This document shows, in pieces, positions 9,124 to 17,088 of a stretch of DNA of 64,000 bases. A program made the translations under genes and the position numbers. Below the pieces are notes generated by a model. It searched no databases, was not told the DNA's origin, and saw only the letters and a list, made by a program, of their open reading frames with translations. Numbering within the stretch: the stretch's first letter is position 1; each line of letters begins with the position of its first letter. The DNA comes from Coralliovum pocilloporae (GTDB lineage Bacteria > Pseudomonadota > Alphaproteobacteria > Rhizobiales > Cohaesibacteraceae): positions 2,887,501 to 2,951,500 of the forward strand of contig NZ_CP132542.1 in the NCBI RefSeq assembly GCF_030845175.1, written 5' to 3'.

Positions 9124-10112
9124 TGTCGGGTGAAACTGTGAATATTGTCAGTGTTCGCGATCTGGCCGTGCATTTTCCCCTGCGGGGAAACTGGTTTCAG
9201 CCGACACAGATGATCAAGGCGGTTGAAGGGATTGATCTGGATATCCCGCGCGGGTCGTTTTTCGGCCTGGTGGGAGAATCCGGCTCCGGCAAGACAACCC
9301 TTGGCCGTGCCATCCTGAAGGCAGCGCCTATCACACGCGGTGATGTGACGTTTAATGATGGAGAGCGTGACTTCCATGTTCCCGAGCTCGACAAAGATGA
9401 CGTCAAGGCCTATCGCAAGCGGGCCCAGCTGATTTTCCAGGACCCTTATGCCGCTTTGTCACCGCGTATGACGGTGCGTGACATCATTGCCGAACCGCTG
9501 GAAGTGATGGGTCTGACCCAGTCCCGAGAGGAAACCGACGAGAAGGTGAGGGAGATTGCCCGGCGCTGTCGCCTCAATATCGAACATTTGCGGCGGTTCC
9601 CGCATGCCTTTTCAGGCGGTCAGCGTCAGCGTATTTCCATTGCAAGAGCTCTGGTGATGCAGGCCCAGTTTCTGGTGGCTGACGAAAGCGTGGCAGCGCT
9701 GGACGTCTCCATTCAGGCGGACATCCTGAACCTGTTAAAAGCTCTGCAGAAGGAGCTTGGGCTGACCTTCCTGTTCATCAGTCACGATCTCAGCGTTGTC
9801 GCTCATACCTGCGACCATGTGGCTGTGATGTATCTGGGGCGGTTGGTCGAGACAGCGCCAACCCGTGCCTTGTTCTCAACCCCGCGCCATCCCTATACAA
9901 AGGCGCTTTTGTCGGCGATCCCGTCACTGGATCCGGACGACCGGGATAAGGGGCAGAAGCTTGAAGGCGAAATCCCGAGCCCGGCCAATCCGCCATCCGG
10001 CTGCAAGTTCCACACACGCTGCCCGCTGGCGACAGATCGCTGCAAGGCGGAAGAGCCGCATTTGCGGGAAATGGGGCCGGAGCACTTCGCAGCCTGCCAT
10101 TTTGCAGAATAG
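9123..10112 (+). CDS. Peptide ABC transporter ATP-binding protein (DppF/OppF type)
   Basis: 329 residues with Walker A GESGSGKT, signature FSGGQRQRISIA, and a Walker B in which the usual ADEP reads ADESVAALD. The catalytic Glu is kept (LVADES). The C-terminal domain has the Cys cluster CKFHTRCPLATDRC. Last gene of the operon, ending at the tandem intergenic repeats and terminator. Confidence 0.92.
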   Translation: MSGETVNIVSVRDLAVHFPLRGNWFQPTQMIKAVEGIDLDIPRGSFFGLVGESGSGKTTLGRAILKAAPITRGDVTFNDGERDFHVPELDKDDVKAYRKRAQLIFQDPYAALSPRMTVRDIIAEPLEVMGLTQSREETDEKVREIARRCRLNIEHLRRFPHAFSGGQRQRISIARALVMQAQFLVADESVAALDVSIQADILNLLKALQKELGLTFLFISHDLSVVAHTCDHVAVMYLGRLVETAPTRALFSTPRHPYTKALLSAIPSLDPDDRDKGQKLEGEIPSPANPPSGCKFHTRCPLATDRCKAEEPHLREMGPEHFAACHFAE

Positions 10113-10236
10113 AGCGTGTTGCGCCAAAGTGGCGGCCGGTTTGGCGACAAACAACTCGCGTCATCAAAGACATAGAGCGTGTTGCGCCAAAGTGGGAACC
10201 GGTTCGGCGACAAACAATTCGCGTCATCAAAGACAT
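10111..10236 (+). repeat. Two tandem 63-base copies of a dispersed intergenic repeat
   Basis: Units 10111-10173 and 10174-10236 differ at a few positions. Each contains an inner inverted repeat (CGCCAAA with TTTGGCG or TTCGGCG) and begins AGAGCGTGTT. The first unit overlaps the stop of the preceding gene. A third copy of the same family lies at 22232-22279 in the opposite orientation. The pattern resembles intergenic elements I recall in Rhizobiales genomes. Confidence 0.8.
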
Positions 10237-10275
10237 AGAGCATGCGCATGAATCCTGTTCATCGCAAAATGCTCT
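10237..10275. repeat. Terminal inverted segment of the repeat array
   Basis: AGAGCAT at 10237-10243 pairs with ATGCTCT at 10269-10275. This closes the tandem array with a degenerate third unit that starts with the same AGAGC head. Confidence 0.55.
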
Positions 10276-10283
10276 CAACACCA

Positions 10284-10309
10284 AAAAGGCACCCGATCGG
10301 ATGCCTTTT
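10284..10309. terminator. Bidirectional terminator between peptide ABC operon and chrR
   Basis: AAAAGGCA at 10284-10291 pairs with TGCCTTTT at 10302-10309 around the palindromic core CCGATCGG. Because A and T runs flank both arms, it can end transcription from both converging operons. Confidence 0.8.
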
Positions 10310-10339
10310 CGCGTCTTCTGAACTGCTTTCGCAGAATGA

Positions 10340-11005
10340 TCAGAAGCCAAGGATTGGCTGGAGAACCTTGCCCACAATGCCGCGGAACTGCAGCGGCGCA
10401 TCGGTTACGATGAAGCAGATGCAGTCCTCTTCAGTGTCGGCTATTGGCTGGTGATCCACCTCGCCATCGGCTTCCTGAACATCGCCAACCTTGTATCGGC
10501 CGGATTCGTCGGAAAACGAGCCCTTGAGAACAAGCGTCATCTCATGACCGTGATGGCTGTGCATCGGGGTGACAAAACCGGGTGAAAGCTTCAACAGCCG
10601 TGCCTTTTCCCCGTCTTCGCAGGCGATGGGCAACTGATATTGCTTCACGCCCGGAGCAACGGTCTTCCACTGAAGCGCGTCATAATCCTGCCCCAGAAGC
10701 AGTTGCAGGGGCGCAGGAATATGGGAGAGGTCAGCAGAGGGTGTCATGTCCCCGGTCTGTTCCTCAGGCTCGGCATCAGCCTTGTCCAGCAGCGCTTCGA
10801 GATGGTCGAAGCTGTTGTCTGACAAAGGGGTCTCAGAAGCTGTTTCCAGCAGATGCCCGCCGACTAATGTGGCTTTTGCAACGCGATCCTCGCATCGTTC
10901 GCAAAGCTGCACGTGACTTGCCACGAACAGGCGGGCCGCATCAGACAACGCCCCGGCGGCATAGCTTACAAGCATCTCGTCGCTGATATGGTGATTGATC
11001 ATCAT
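10340..11005 (-). CDS. chrR: ChrR-family zinc anti-sigma factor
   Basis: 221 residues. The N-terminal anti-sigma domain has the zinc ligands of the ChrR type at His6, His31, Cys35 and Cys38 (SHVQLCERCE). The C-terminal cupin domain has PMHSHHGHEM and further His residues, the region that senses singlet oxygen in Rhodobacter sphaeroides. It holds RpoE inactive until photo-oxidative stress triggers its degradation. The ATG overlaps the stop of the sigma gene (ATGA), giving a co-translated sigma/anti-sigma pair. Identity is strong because both ligand sets and the gene order fit. Confidence 0.92.
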   Translation of the reverse strand: MMINHHISDEMLVSYAAGALSDAARLFVASHVQLCERCEDRVAKATLVGGHLLETASETPLSDNSFDHLEALLDKADAEPEEQTGDMTPSADLSHIPAPLQLLLGQDYDALQWKTVAPGVKQYQLPIACEDGEKARLLKLSPGFVTPMHSHHGHEMTLVLKGSFSDESGRYKVGDVQEADGEVDHQPIADTEEDCICFIVTDAPLQFRGIVGKVLQPILGF

Positions 11006-11571
11006 TCAAACTCTGACAATTTAGACCTCAGCCGTCCAAAGGCGAGGCGTAAACGGGATTTCACGGTCCCAAGCGGCAGTTGCAGTCTTTGAGCAATATC
11101 CGCATGGGTCGCTTCTTCGAAAAACGACAGGCTGATCACTTCGGCCTGATTGGGAGGCAGTTCAGCAATCGCATCACGAACAATATTCATCAGTTCGGAC
11201 TGATAAGTCGCGCGATCCTGGTCGCCGTCTTCAACCAGTGCTGCCTCGAAGAAGCTCTCGTCCTTCAGAACAAGGCGGTTCTGGTTGCGTGTCTTGTCGA
11301 TACGGATATTGCGGGCCACGGTGAATATCCACGTGGAGGCTGCCGCTTTTGCCGCATCATAGAGATGAGCTTTTCTCCATATCTGAAGAAAAGTCTCCTG
11401 CACCAATTCTTCTGCAAGAACCTCGTCGGTTCCGGACCGCATATAGAAGGACTTCAGGCGCGGGCCAAAATGATCAAACAAGGTGCGGAATGCCGAGCGG
11501 GATTTTTCATGCCCCACCGACAACAGAAGAGTACTCAAGTGATCCGTTGTCAAAGCGGACGCCGTCCTCAT
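11002..11571 (-). CDS. rpoE: ECF RNA polymerase sigma factor (ECF11, RpoE type)
   Basis: 189 residues from the ATG at 11571. The frame is open upstream to a GTG at 11742, but that region is not sigma-like and would span the predicted promoter at 11636-11665. The ATG at 11616 is an alternative. Region 2 is visible as EELVQETFLQIWRKAHLYD and region 4 as PLGTVKSRLRLAFGRLRSKL. R. sphaeroides RpoE is about the same length. It would direct polymerase to TGATCC-type promoters, including its own and that of the divergent lipid operon. Confidence 0.9.
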   Translation of the reverse strand: MRTASALTTDHLSTLLLSVGHEKSRSAFRTLFDHFGPRLKSFYMRSGTDEVLAEELVQETFLQIWRKAHLYDAAKAAASTWIFTVARNIRIDKTRNQNRLVLKDESFFEAALVEDGDQDRATYQSELMNIVRDAIAELPPNQAEVISLSFFEEATHADIAQRLQLPLGTVKSRLRLAFGRLRSKLSEFE

Positions 11572-11635
11572 ACTGGGTGTTTGTGGCTGCGATTGTCCGA
11601 GCACGTTTCCATTCCACATTAGTGTGTCATGGCAA

Positions 11636-11665
11636 GGTTTACGACAGAATAATAACTGCGGATCA
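11636..11665 (-). promoter_or_regulatory. RpoE-type promoter for rpoE-chrR
   Basis: On the reverse strand TGATCC (11665-11660), 18 bases, then TAAACC (11641-11636). The -35 element matches the TGATCC reported for ECF11 promoters and implies autoregulation. It predicts a transcript start near 11630, between the candidate GTG at 11742 and the chosen ATG at 11571. Confidence 0.65.
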
Positions 11666-11707
11666 GTTTGCCGCAGATTTTCCCTCTCCATAACAAAAAC
11701 TTTACAG

Positions 11708-11737
11708 TGATCCGCTTCGGCCTCGTCACCATAGAAG
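11708..11737 (+). promoter_or_regulatory. RpoE-type promoter for the flavoprotein/DUF1365/methyltransferase operon
   Basis: TGATCC at 11708-11713, 18 bases, then TAGAAG at 11732-11737. It lies 31 bases before the ATG at 11769, and has the same element and spacing as the divergent rpoE promoter. Confidence 0.65.
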
Positions 11738-11768
11738 TCCACAACAGCATCTAACTGGATGGGATTTC

Positions 11769-13115
11769 ATGCGTATTGCCATTATCGGATCAGGTGTTTC
11801 CGGCCTTTCGGCAGCCTGGCTTCTGTCTCAGAGGCACACGGTCAGTGTGTTTGAAAAAGACGACCGTCTCGGTGGCCACGCTAATACGCAGTCCATCCGG
11901 CTGGGAGACGACACGGTCGATGTGGATACCGGTTTCATTGTCTACAATGAGAAAACCTACCCCAATCTGACGGCCCTATATGAGCATGTGAACATTCCAA
12001 CGAATGCCACTGACATGTCTTTCTCGGTTTCGATGGGGGACGGGCAGTTTGAATATGCAGGCTCCGATCTTGCGGGCCTCTTCGCCCAGCCTGGCAATCT
12101 GGTCAATATGCACTTCTGGGGCATGCTCAAGGATATCCGCCGGTTCTACGCGCGCTCCGTGGAATTTGCCGAAGACCCGGCGTCAGAAGGTGTCAGCCTT
12201 GGCCATTATCTGATGCAGGAAGGTTATTCCCAGTTCTTCATCCAGCGGCATTTGCTGCCCATGGGGGCGGCCATATGGTCCATGCCGGCAGAGAAGATGC
12301 TGGCTTTCCCATTCCGGTCCTTTGTCCGGTTCTGCAAGAACCATGGTCTCCTGCAGATCAGTGACCGACCACAATGGCGCACAGTGACAGGCGGTTCGAA
12401 AAACTATGTAAGCCGTCTGGCCCGGGACTTCACCGGCCCGACCTTCCTCAACTGCGCCATCGCGGCCGTGGAGCGTAAACCCGGACATGTGGAGGTCATT
12501 GACCGGGAAGGGGAGCGCATGGCTTTTGATCATGTGGTCTTTGCCTGTCATTCTGATCAGGCCCTTCGCATCCTGAGGGCAGGAGAATCCGGCGTAACAG
12601 AAGACGAGCAGGCCATCCTTGGATCCTTGCGCTACCAGAAAAACCTGGCTTTGCTTCATACCGATGAAGCTCTGATGCCGAAGAGAAAGCGGGCCTGGAC
12701 GAGCTGGAATTATCTGACCGGTGATGCCTCTGACGATGGAACATCCCTGAGTGTCACCTATTGGATGAACAGGCTGCAGACCCTGTCAACGGACAAGGAC
12801 CTCTTTGTAACGCTAAACCCGCTCAAGCAGCCGAGAGAGGGCTCCGTTCTCCGCAGCTATGTCTATGAGCATCCGATCTTTGATGGCGATGCACTTGCAG
12901 CCCAGCATCGTCTCTGGAGCCTGCAGGGCCGTCGTCGGGCCTGGTTCTGCGGGGCCTATTTCGGACATGGGTTCCATGAGGACGGCCTTCAGGCTGGCCT
13001 TGCGGTGGCGGAACAGCTGGGCGGTGTCCGCAGGCCCTGGTCGGTGGCCGATGAATCCGGGCGTATCCCGCTTGCCACAACATCCAGTTCCGGTGCGCGT
13101 GAGGCGGCTGAGTAA
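11769..13115 (+). CDS. FAD-dependent amine-oxidase-like flavoprotein of lipid-modification operon
   Basis: 448 residues. The FAD-binding GxGxxG motif is at the very N-terminus (IAIIGSGVSGLSAAWLL), followed by FEKDDRLGGHANT; it belongs to the flavin amine oxidase/phytoene desaturase-like group. The start at 11769 follows GGATGGGA. It is immediately followed by DUF1365 and a CFA-type methyltransferase, with overlapping stop and start. As I recall, this trio is in the singlet-oxygen regulon of R. sphaeroides (RSP1091/1090 region) and linked to methylated and furan fatty acid synthesis (UfaM/UfaD/UfaO). A desaturase-like role on methylated acyl chains is therefore likely but not proven. Confidence 0.82.
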   Translation: MRIAIIGSGVSGLSAAWLLSQRHTVSVFEKDDRLGGHANTQSIRLGDDTVDVDTGFIVYNEKTYPNLTALYEHVNIPTNATDMSFSVSMGDGQFEYAGSDLAGLFAQPGNLVNMHFWGMLKDIRRFYARSVEFAEDPASEGVSLGHYLMQEGYSQFFIQRHLLPMGAAIWSMPAEKMLAFPFRSFVRFCKNHGLLQISDRPQWRTVTGGSKNYVSRLARDFTGPTFLNCAIAAVERKPGHVEVIDREGERMAFDHVVFACHSDQALRILRAGESGVTEDEQAILGSLRYQKNLALLHTDEALMPKRKRAWTSWNYLTGDASDDGTSLSVTYWMNRLQTLSTDKDLFVTLNPLKQPREGSVLRSYVYEHPIFDGDALAAQHRLWSLQGRRRAWFCGAYFGHGFHEDGLQAGLAVAEQLGGVRRPWSVADESGRIPLATTSSSGAREAAE

Positions 13116-14008
13116 TGAAGGGCCCCGACCATACGGATCAGCAGGTAAATGGCGTACAAGATGGTGCCCAAGGTGATGCCCAAGATGGTGTCCAAAATGA
13201 TGCACTGGCCGTTGGTCACTGCCTGTATGAAGGGCAGGTCGTGCATCAGCGCCATGACCGGATATCACACCGGCTGACCTATTCGGTTTTCTCGGTATTG
13301 CTGGACATCGACGGGCTGGACAAGGCCCATGCCATAAGCCCGCTGTTTTCCGTCAACAGGCGCAATCTGTTCAGCTTCATGGAAGCCGACCATATGGATC
13401 AGGGGCATGCAGATCTGCGCGCCTATGTGGATGCGCTATTGTCTGAAGTGCAGGGGCTGGACAGGCCGCACCGGATCATGGTTCTGGCTTATCCGCGTTT
13501 TCTCGGCCATACCTTTAACCCGCTCACGGTCTTCTTTTGCCATGATGATGCGGACAGGCTGACTGCGGTTCTCTATCAGGTCAGCAACACATTCGGTCAG
13601 CGCCATCACTATCTCCACCGGGTTGATGGGGCGGATGAAGTTCTGAATCACTCCTGTGACAAGAATTTCTATGTATCTCCATTCATTGAGATGGATTGCA
13701 CCTATCATTTCACCCTGCGTCCGCCGAACGCGGAGCGGGTCTCTATTCTTATTCGTCAATTCAATCAGGGCGGAAAGGTTCTGACGGCAGCTTTCAAAGG
13801 CCGTCATGTGCCATTGCGCACGGGGAAACTGATCGGTTTGGCGTTTCGATATGTCCAGAGCGGCTACAAGATTTTGGCGGCCATTCACTGGGAGGCGCTG
13901 AAACTCTGGTTGAAGGGAGCCAGGCTTGTGCATCGGCCTGATCCGCCTTCAACACCGCTGACGGACATGAAAAACAGCCGCGTAACCTTTGGCAGGGATC
14001 ATCCATGA
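13115..14008 (+). CDS. DUF1365 protein, partner of fatty-acid methyltransferase
   Basis: 297 residues. The DUF1365 core begins around LYEGQVVHQRHDRISHRLTY and includes PRFLGHTFNPLTVFFCHD and QVSNTFGQRHHY. It is preceded by a low-complexity Gln/Asp/Gly stretch encoded by a four-unit 12-base tandem repeat. The ATG shares a base with the upstream stop, and the stop overlaps the next start. The biochemical role is not established for the family; in the furan fatty acid context a member acts in an oxygen-dependent step, as I recall. Some conserved His residues could bind metal. Confidence 0.82.
   Translation: MKGPDHTDQQVNGVQDGAQGDAQDGVQNDALAVGHCLYEGQVVHQRHDRISHRLTYSVFSVLLDIDGLDKAHAISPLFSVNRRNLFSFMEADHMDQGHADLRAYVDALLSEVQGLDRPHRIMVLAYPRFLGHTFNPLTVFFCHDDADRLTAVLYQVSNTFGQRHHYLHRVDGADEVLNHSCDKNFYVSPFIEMDCTYHFTLRPPNAERVSILIRQFNQGGKVLTAAFKGRHVPLRTGKLIGLAFRYVQSGYKILAAIHWEALKLWLKGARLVHRPDPPSTPLTDMKNSRVTFGRDHP
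13157..13204 (+). repeat. Four 12-base tandem repeats inside DUF1365 gene
   Basis: Units start at 13157, 13169, 13181 and 13193, with consensus CAAGRTGRTGYC, and encode QDGA, QGDA, QDGV and QNDA. The number of codons stays in frame whatever the copy number, so length variants would be tolerated. Confidence 0.85.
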
Positions 14009-15270
14009 CGACCGACAACAATCAGATGGCAGAAACCAATCTGGCCACTCCGCTTTCTCCATCCGTTCAAATGCCTGCGTTTGCCCCTTCAGTTTTTTCA
14101 CCCTGGCAATCGATTGCGTTCAAGGCACTGGATGGCTGGTCAGAAGGCCATCTGACCCTGATTATGCCGGACAGGCGGGTTTGTTCATTCGGAACCCAGG
14201 CACCCGGCCTGCCCGATGTCACCGTAACCATTCATGCCCCCAGGGTGTTCCGCAGGCTGGTGCTTGGCGGTGTTCTGGCCTTTGCTGAATCCTATATGGA
14301 TGGCGACTGGTCCTGCTCGGATCTGACGGACCTGTTCCGCCTGTTCCTGGCCAATGGAGCGCAGAGCCGGAAGGTCTATAATTTGGGACGCCTCGCACAG
14401 TGGAGCGATCGTCTGCGGCATTTCATGAACCGCAACACAAAGCGGGGCAGCCGCCGCAACATTGCCTACCACTATGATCTGGGCAACGATTTCTACAAAG
14501 CCTGGCTTGATGCCTCGATGACCTATTCATCGGCCTATCAGACCCGGGCAGAGGAGCCGCTTGAAGAGGCGCAGGCCCGAAAATACGAGCGTGTTCTGGA
14601 TCTGGCCGGTTGTAAGGAAGGGCATTCCGTACTTGAGATCGGCTGTGGCTGGGGTGGTCTGGCGGAGCATGCCGCAAGACGTGGTGCCAGGACACATGGC
14701 GTTACCCTGTCACGAGAGCAGCTGGCCTATGCACGGGCGCGCAGCGTAGAGCACGGCTTTGCCGACAAGGCAAAGTTCGAGCTGTGTGATTATCGCGATA
14801 CGAGCGGTCAGGTGGATAATATCATTTCCATTGAAATGATAGAAGCGGTCGGGCATGAGAATTGGAACCGCTATTTCTCCGTTATCCGGGATCGGTTGAA
14901 ACCGGGAGGTTCTGCCGTTATTCAGGCAATTGTCATCGCCGATGACCGCTATGAAGACTACAAGAACGGCGTCGATTTCATCCAGCGCTATATCTTTCCG
15001 GGCGGCATGCTTCCCAGCCCGTCAGCGCTGCGAAATACAATAGAGGAAGCGGGGCTGTCGCTGGTTGAGGAAGAATATTTCGGCGAAGATTATGCCCACA
15101 CGCTTGCGGTCTGGAACAAGGATTTCCAGAAAGCCTGGCCCTCCATCGCCCCGCTGGGCTATGACGAGCGCTTCCGTCGCATGTGGGAATACTATCTCAC
15201 CTATTGTGAGGCCGGTTTCCTTGCAAAGTCCATCGATGTGGGCTTCTTCAAGATCGTCAAGCCCGCCTGA
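14005..15270 (+). CDS. Cyclopropane-fatty-acid-synthase-type SAM methyltransferase
   Basis: 421 residues. An N-terminal lipid-recognition domain is followed by the SAM-binding fold, with motif I LEIGCGWGGLAEHAA at about residues 211-225 and the CFA hallmark YHYDLGNDFYKAWLD upstream. The C-terminus has YIFPGGMLPS and the FGEDYAHTL motif. It methylates unsaturated acyl chains of membrane phospholipids. Whether the product is a cyclopropane or a methyl/methylene acyl chain (UfaM-like) cannot be decided from sequence alone. The flavoprotein and DUF1365 context and the RpoE-type promoter favour the second. Its stop codon sits in the loop of a terminator. Confidence 0.88.
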   Translation: MTTDNNQMAETNLATPLSPSVQMPAFAPSVFSPWQSIAFKALDGWSEGHLTLIMPDRRVCSFGTQAPGLPDVTVTIHAPRVFRRLVLGGVLAFAESYMDGDWSCSDLTDLFRLFLANGAQSRKVYNLGRLAQWSDRLRHFMNRNTKRGSRRNIAYHYDLGNDFYKAWLDASMTYSSAYQTRAEEPLEEAQARKYERVLDLAGCKEGHSVLEIGCGWGGLAEHAARRGARTHGVTLSREQLAYARARSVEHGFADKAKFELCDYRDTSGQVDNIISIEMIEAVGHENWNRYFSVIRDRLKPGGSAVIQAIVIADDRYEDYKNGVDFIQRYIFPGGMLPSPSALRNTIEEAGLSLVEEEYFGEDYAHTLAVWNKDFQKAWPSIAPLGYDERFRRMWEYYLTYCEAGFLAKSIDVGFFKIVKPA

Positions 15271-15277
15271 GGCGGGC
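15261..15277. terminator. Short GC hairpin containing the methyltransferase stop codon
   Basis: GCCCGCC at 15261-15267 pairs with GGCGGGC at 15271-15277, and the TGA stop forms the loop. It separates two converging operons. Confidence 0.6.
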
Positions 15278-15289
15278 GCGGGGTTTCTC

Positions 15290-15736
15290 TCACCCCACAG
15301 CGGCCTTTCTGGCAATGAAGCGGATCATCGGGCCGACGAGTGGCAGCTTGCTGTAGAAATGGCGGCTGGCGTCCCAGTAATCGTAGTGAGCAGAAACGAG
15401 GCTATCCTCTGAGAACTGAAGCTCTGTCATGCCGCGTACGGTCCAGTGGCCCAGCCAGCGCTGATGGCAGTCAAAATCCCAGCGCATGAAGCAGAGGTCC
15501 CCGGACCATGCCAGGTCAAGAATGGTGAAGGACGGCGCGTCCACATCCTCGAACATCCGATGGATGACCGTGACAAGCTTGTCCTTGCCGCGAATATCAT
15601 TGAATGGATCGATGAAATGAATGTCATCCGTCACAAGCGGTAGAATATCTCCTGCGGTCTCCGGTGTCACACTGCCGAAATAGGCCGCATAGGCTTCAGC
15701 TGTCCGTTGGCGGACGGTTTCCGGTGACGAAGACAT
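15290..15736 (-). CDS. SnoaL-like/NTF2-fold protein
   Basis: 148 residues from the ATG at 15736, which overlaps the stop of the upstream SDR gene (TGATG), giving coupled translation; longer in-frame starts upstream would run through the SDR gene. The NTF2-like fold is suggested by VTDDIHFIDPFNDIRGKDKL and later aromatic strands (FMRWDFDCH, YDYWDASRHFYSKLP). Such proteins are small isomerases, hydrolases or binding proteins. Proteins of this type sit beside the flavoprotein/DUF1365/CFA trio in many genomes, so a part in modified-lipid metabolism is likely. Confidence 0.78.
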   Translation of the reverse strand: MSSSPETVRQRTAEAYAAYFGSVTPETAGDILPLVTDDIHFIDPFNDIRGKDKLVTVIHRMFEDVDAPSFTILDLAWSGDLCFMRWDFDCHQRWLGHWTVRGMTELQFSEDSLVSAHYDYWDASRHFYSKLPLVGPMIRFIARKAAVG

Positions 15737-16491
15737 CAGAGCATACTCCTCATAACGCGGAAATAGAGCCTGTACGGCAGAAGTCGCAAGGCTTTCAGGC
15801 GACGGACAAGTGGTGCCGGGAAGGCGATTTCGAACTGCTTCCTGCGCAAGCCTTCCCACATGTGATCTGCCGCTTCTGCGGCCGAAATCAGAAACGGCAT
15901 CTCGAAGGTGTTCTTGTCCGTCATCGGTGTTTTGACAAAACCCGGATTGATAATGGTGAGGTCCAGTCCCAGCCGCTCGAACTCCGGATAAAGCGTTTCT
16001 GTCAGGTTGATCAGCGCGGCCTTGGTTGGTCCGTAATGAACGGCGTTCGGCAGGCCTCTGTAACCGGTCAGGGATGACACAAGCGCCAGATGTCCTGTGC
16101 CGCGATCCCTGAATATCGGCATCACGGCCTGAATCACCCGGATAGCACCGATATAGTTGATGTTCATATGATCTGATGCTGCATCAGCATCCAGGATTGT
16201 CAGGCCGCCCGGTTCGTAGGTTCCTGCGCAAAAGACAACCAGATCAGGTACAAGGTTTTGATCTTTCAGGGCCTGTATTGCAATGTCAACAGACTGGCCG
16301 GACGACACGTCCATTGGTACAACCTGCAGGCCGGGCAAGTCATTCGCCATCGACCAGAGTGCATCCGCACGGCGTGCGCTGACGATCACCGACAGACCGT
16401 TCCGGTGGCAGTGTCGCGCAAAGGCTTCGCCAATACCGGAACTGGCACCGATAACCCAGACCGTGGACCATGGCATTGTCGTTTTGCTCAT
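15736..16491 (-). CDS. Short-chain dehydrogenase/reductase
   Basis: 251 residues from the ATG at 16491, which follows AGGAAC. The cofactor motif is GASSGIGE near the N-terminus, followed by SARRADAL. The catalytic Ser-Tyr-Lys is visible as VSSLTGYRG and YGPTKAAL, so it should be active with NAD(P). It forms a two-gene operon with the SnoaL-like protein and lies in the photo-oxidative stress island. The substrate is unknown; an oxidised acyl or sterol-like compound would fit the neighbours. Confidence 0.85.
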   Translation of the reverse strand: MSKTTMPWSTVWVIGASSGIGEAFARHCHRNGLSVIVSARRADALWSMANDLPGLQVVPMDVSSGQSVDIAIQALKDQNLVPDLVVFCAGTYEPGGLTILDADAASDHMNINYIGAIRVIQAVMPIFRDRGTGHLALVSSLTGYRGLPNAVHYGPTKAALINLTETLYPEFERLGLDLTIINPGFVKTPMTDKNTFEMPFLISAAEAADHMWEGLRRKQFEIAFPAPLVRRLKALRLLPYRLYFRVMRSML

Positions 16492-16572
16492 AAAGTTCCT
16501 GCTTGCATTCGTTCTCACCATCATACGACACTGATGTCGCGGCAGATTAGCAAAAACGCTGTTTTCATATGG

Positions 16573-16602
16573 ATTTGAGACAGGAGAAACCGGTTTGGAT
16601 CA
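16573..16602 (-). promoter_or_regulatory. Possible RpoE-type promoter for SDR/SnoaL operon
   Basis: On the reverse strand TGATCC (16602-16597), 18 bases, then TCAAAT. The -10 element is weaker than at the other three sites, and the element overlaps the start of the divergent DUF1330 gene. Confidence 0.4.
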
Positions 16603-17032
16603 GGATGCCTATATAGATCCGGAGCGCGCAGCGTGGGAAGCGTTCAAGGCGCTGCCACGTGATCATGATATTCATATGCTGAATCTGGTCCGGTTCAGAG
16701 ACAAGGCGTGTTATCCCGATGATCATCCCAATGCTGACAAGGATATGTCCGGCGCAGAGGCTTATCAGCTCTATGGCGCCACAAGCGCTTCGGTTCTGAA
16801 GGACATTGGCGGCTCGGTTATCTGGAGCGGGGCCATGCAGACCATGGTGATTGGCCCGGAAACCGAACAGTGGGATGCTGTTTTTATCGCACATTACCCC
16901 AATGCTTCAGCCTTCATGGCCATGGTGAAACATCCTGTTTACAGCGAGGCCGTTGTCCACCGTCAGGCAGCAGTGCTGACATCACGGCTGATCCGGTGTC
17001 TGCCGAAAGGTGGCGGAGAAACCTTTGGCTGA
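16595..17032 (+). CDS. DUF1330 family protein
   Basis: 145 residues starting at TTG 16595. The rare start is supported by AGGAG eight bases upstream; the nearby ATG at 16605 is out of frame and stops at once. The DUF1330 fold (dimeric alpha-beta barrel) is recognised from IHMLNLVRFRDKA, YQLYGATSASVLKDIGGSVIWSG, and the C-terminal YPNASAFMAMVKHPVYSEAVVHRQAA. The function is undefined for the family; related ferredoxin-like barrels bind small hydrophobic ligands or haem. It diverges from the SDR operon. Confidence 0.75.
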   Translation: MDQDAYIDPERAAWEAFKALPRDHDIHMLNLVRFRDKACYPDDHPNADKDMSGAEAYQLYGATSASVLKDIGGSVIWSGAMQTMVIGPETEQWDAVFIAHYPNASAFMAMVKHPVYSEAVVHRQAAVLTSRLIRCLPKGGGETFG

Positions 17033-17037
17033 TGCCA

Positions 17038-17067
17038 CTTCGGCATATCTGGGTTGATATGCCGAAG
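17038..17067. terminator. Bidirectional terminator between DUF1330 and fasciclin genes
   Basis: A perfect 12-base stem, CTTCGGCATATC at 17038-17049 with GATATGCCGAAG at 17056-17067, and loop TGGGTT. It lies between two converging stop codons. Confidence 0.75.
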
Positions 17068-17088
17068 AGTAGTTGGTTAGCGAGGATT

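Noticed and set aside
10111-10275. Tandem repeats as a CRISPR array
   Set aside because: Units are 63 bases without unique spacers, contain inner inverted repeats, and no cas gene is near.
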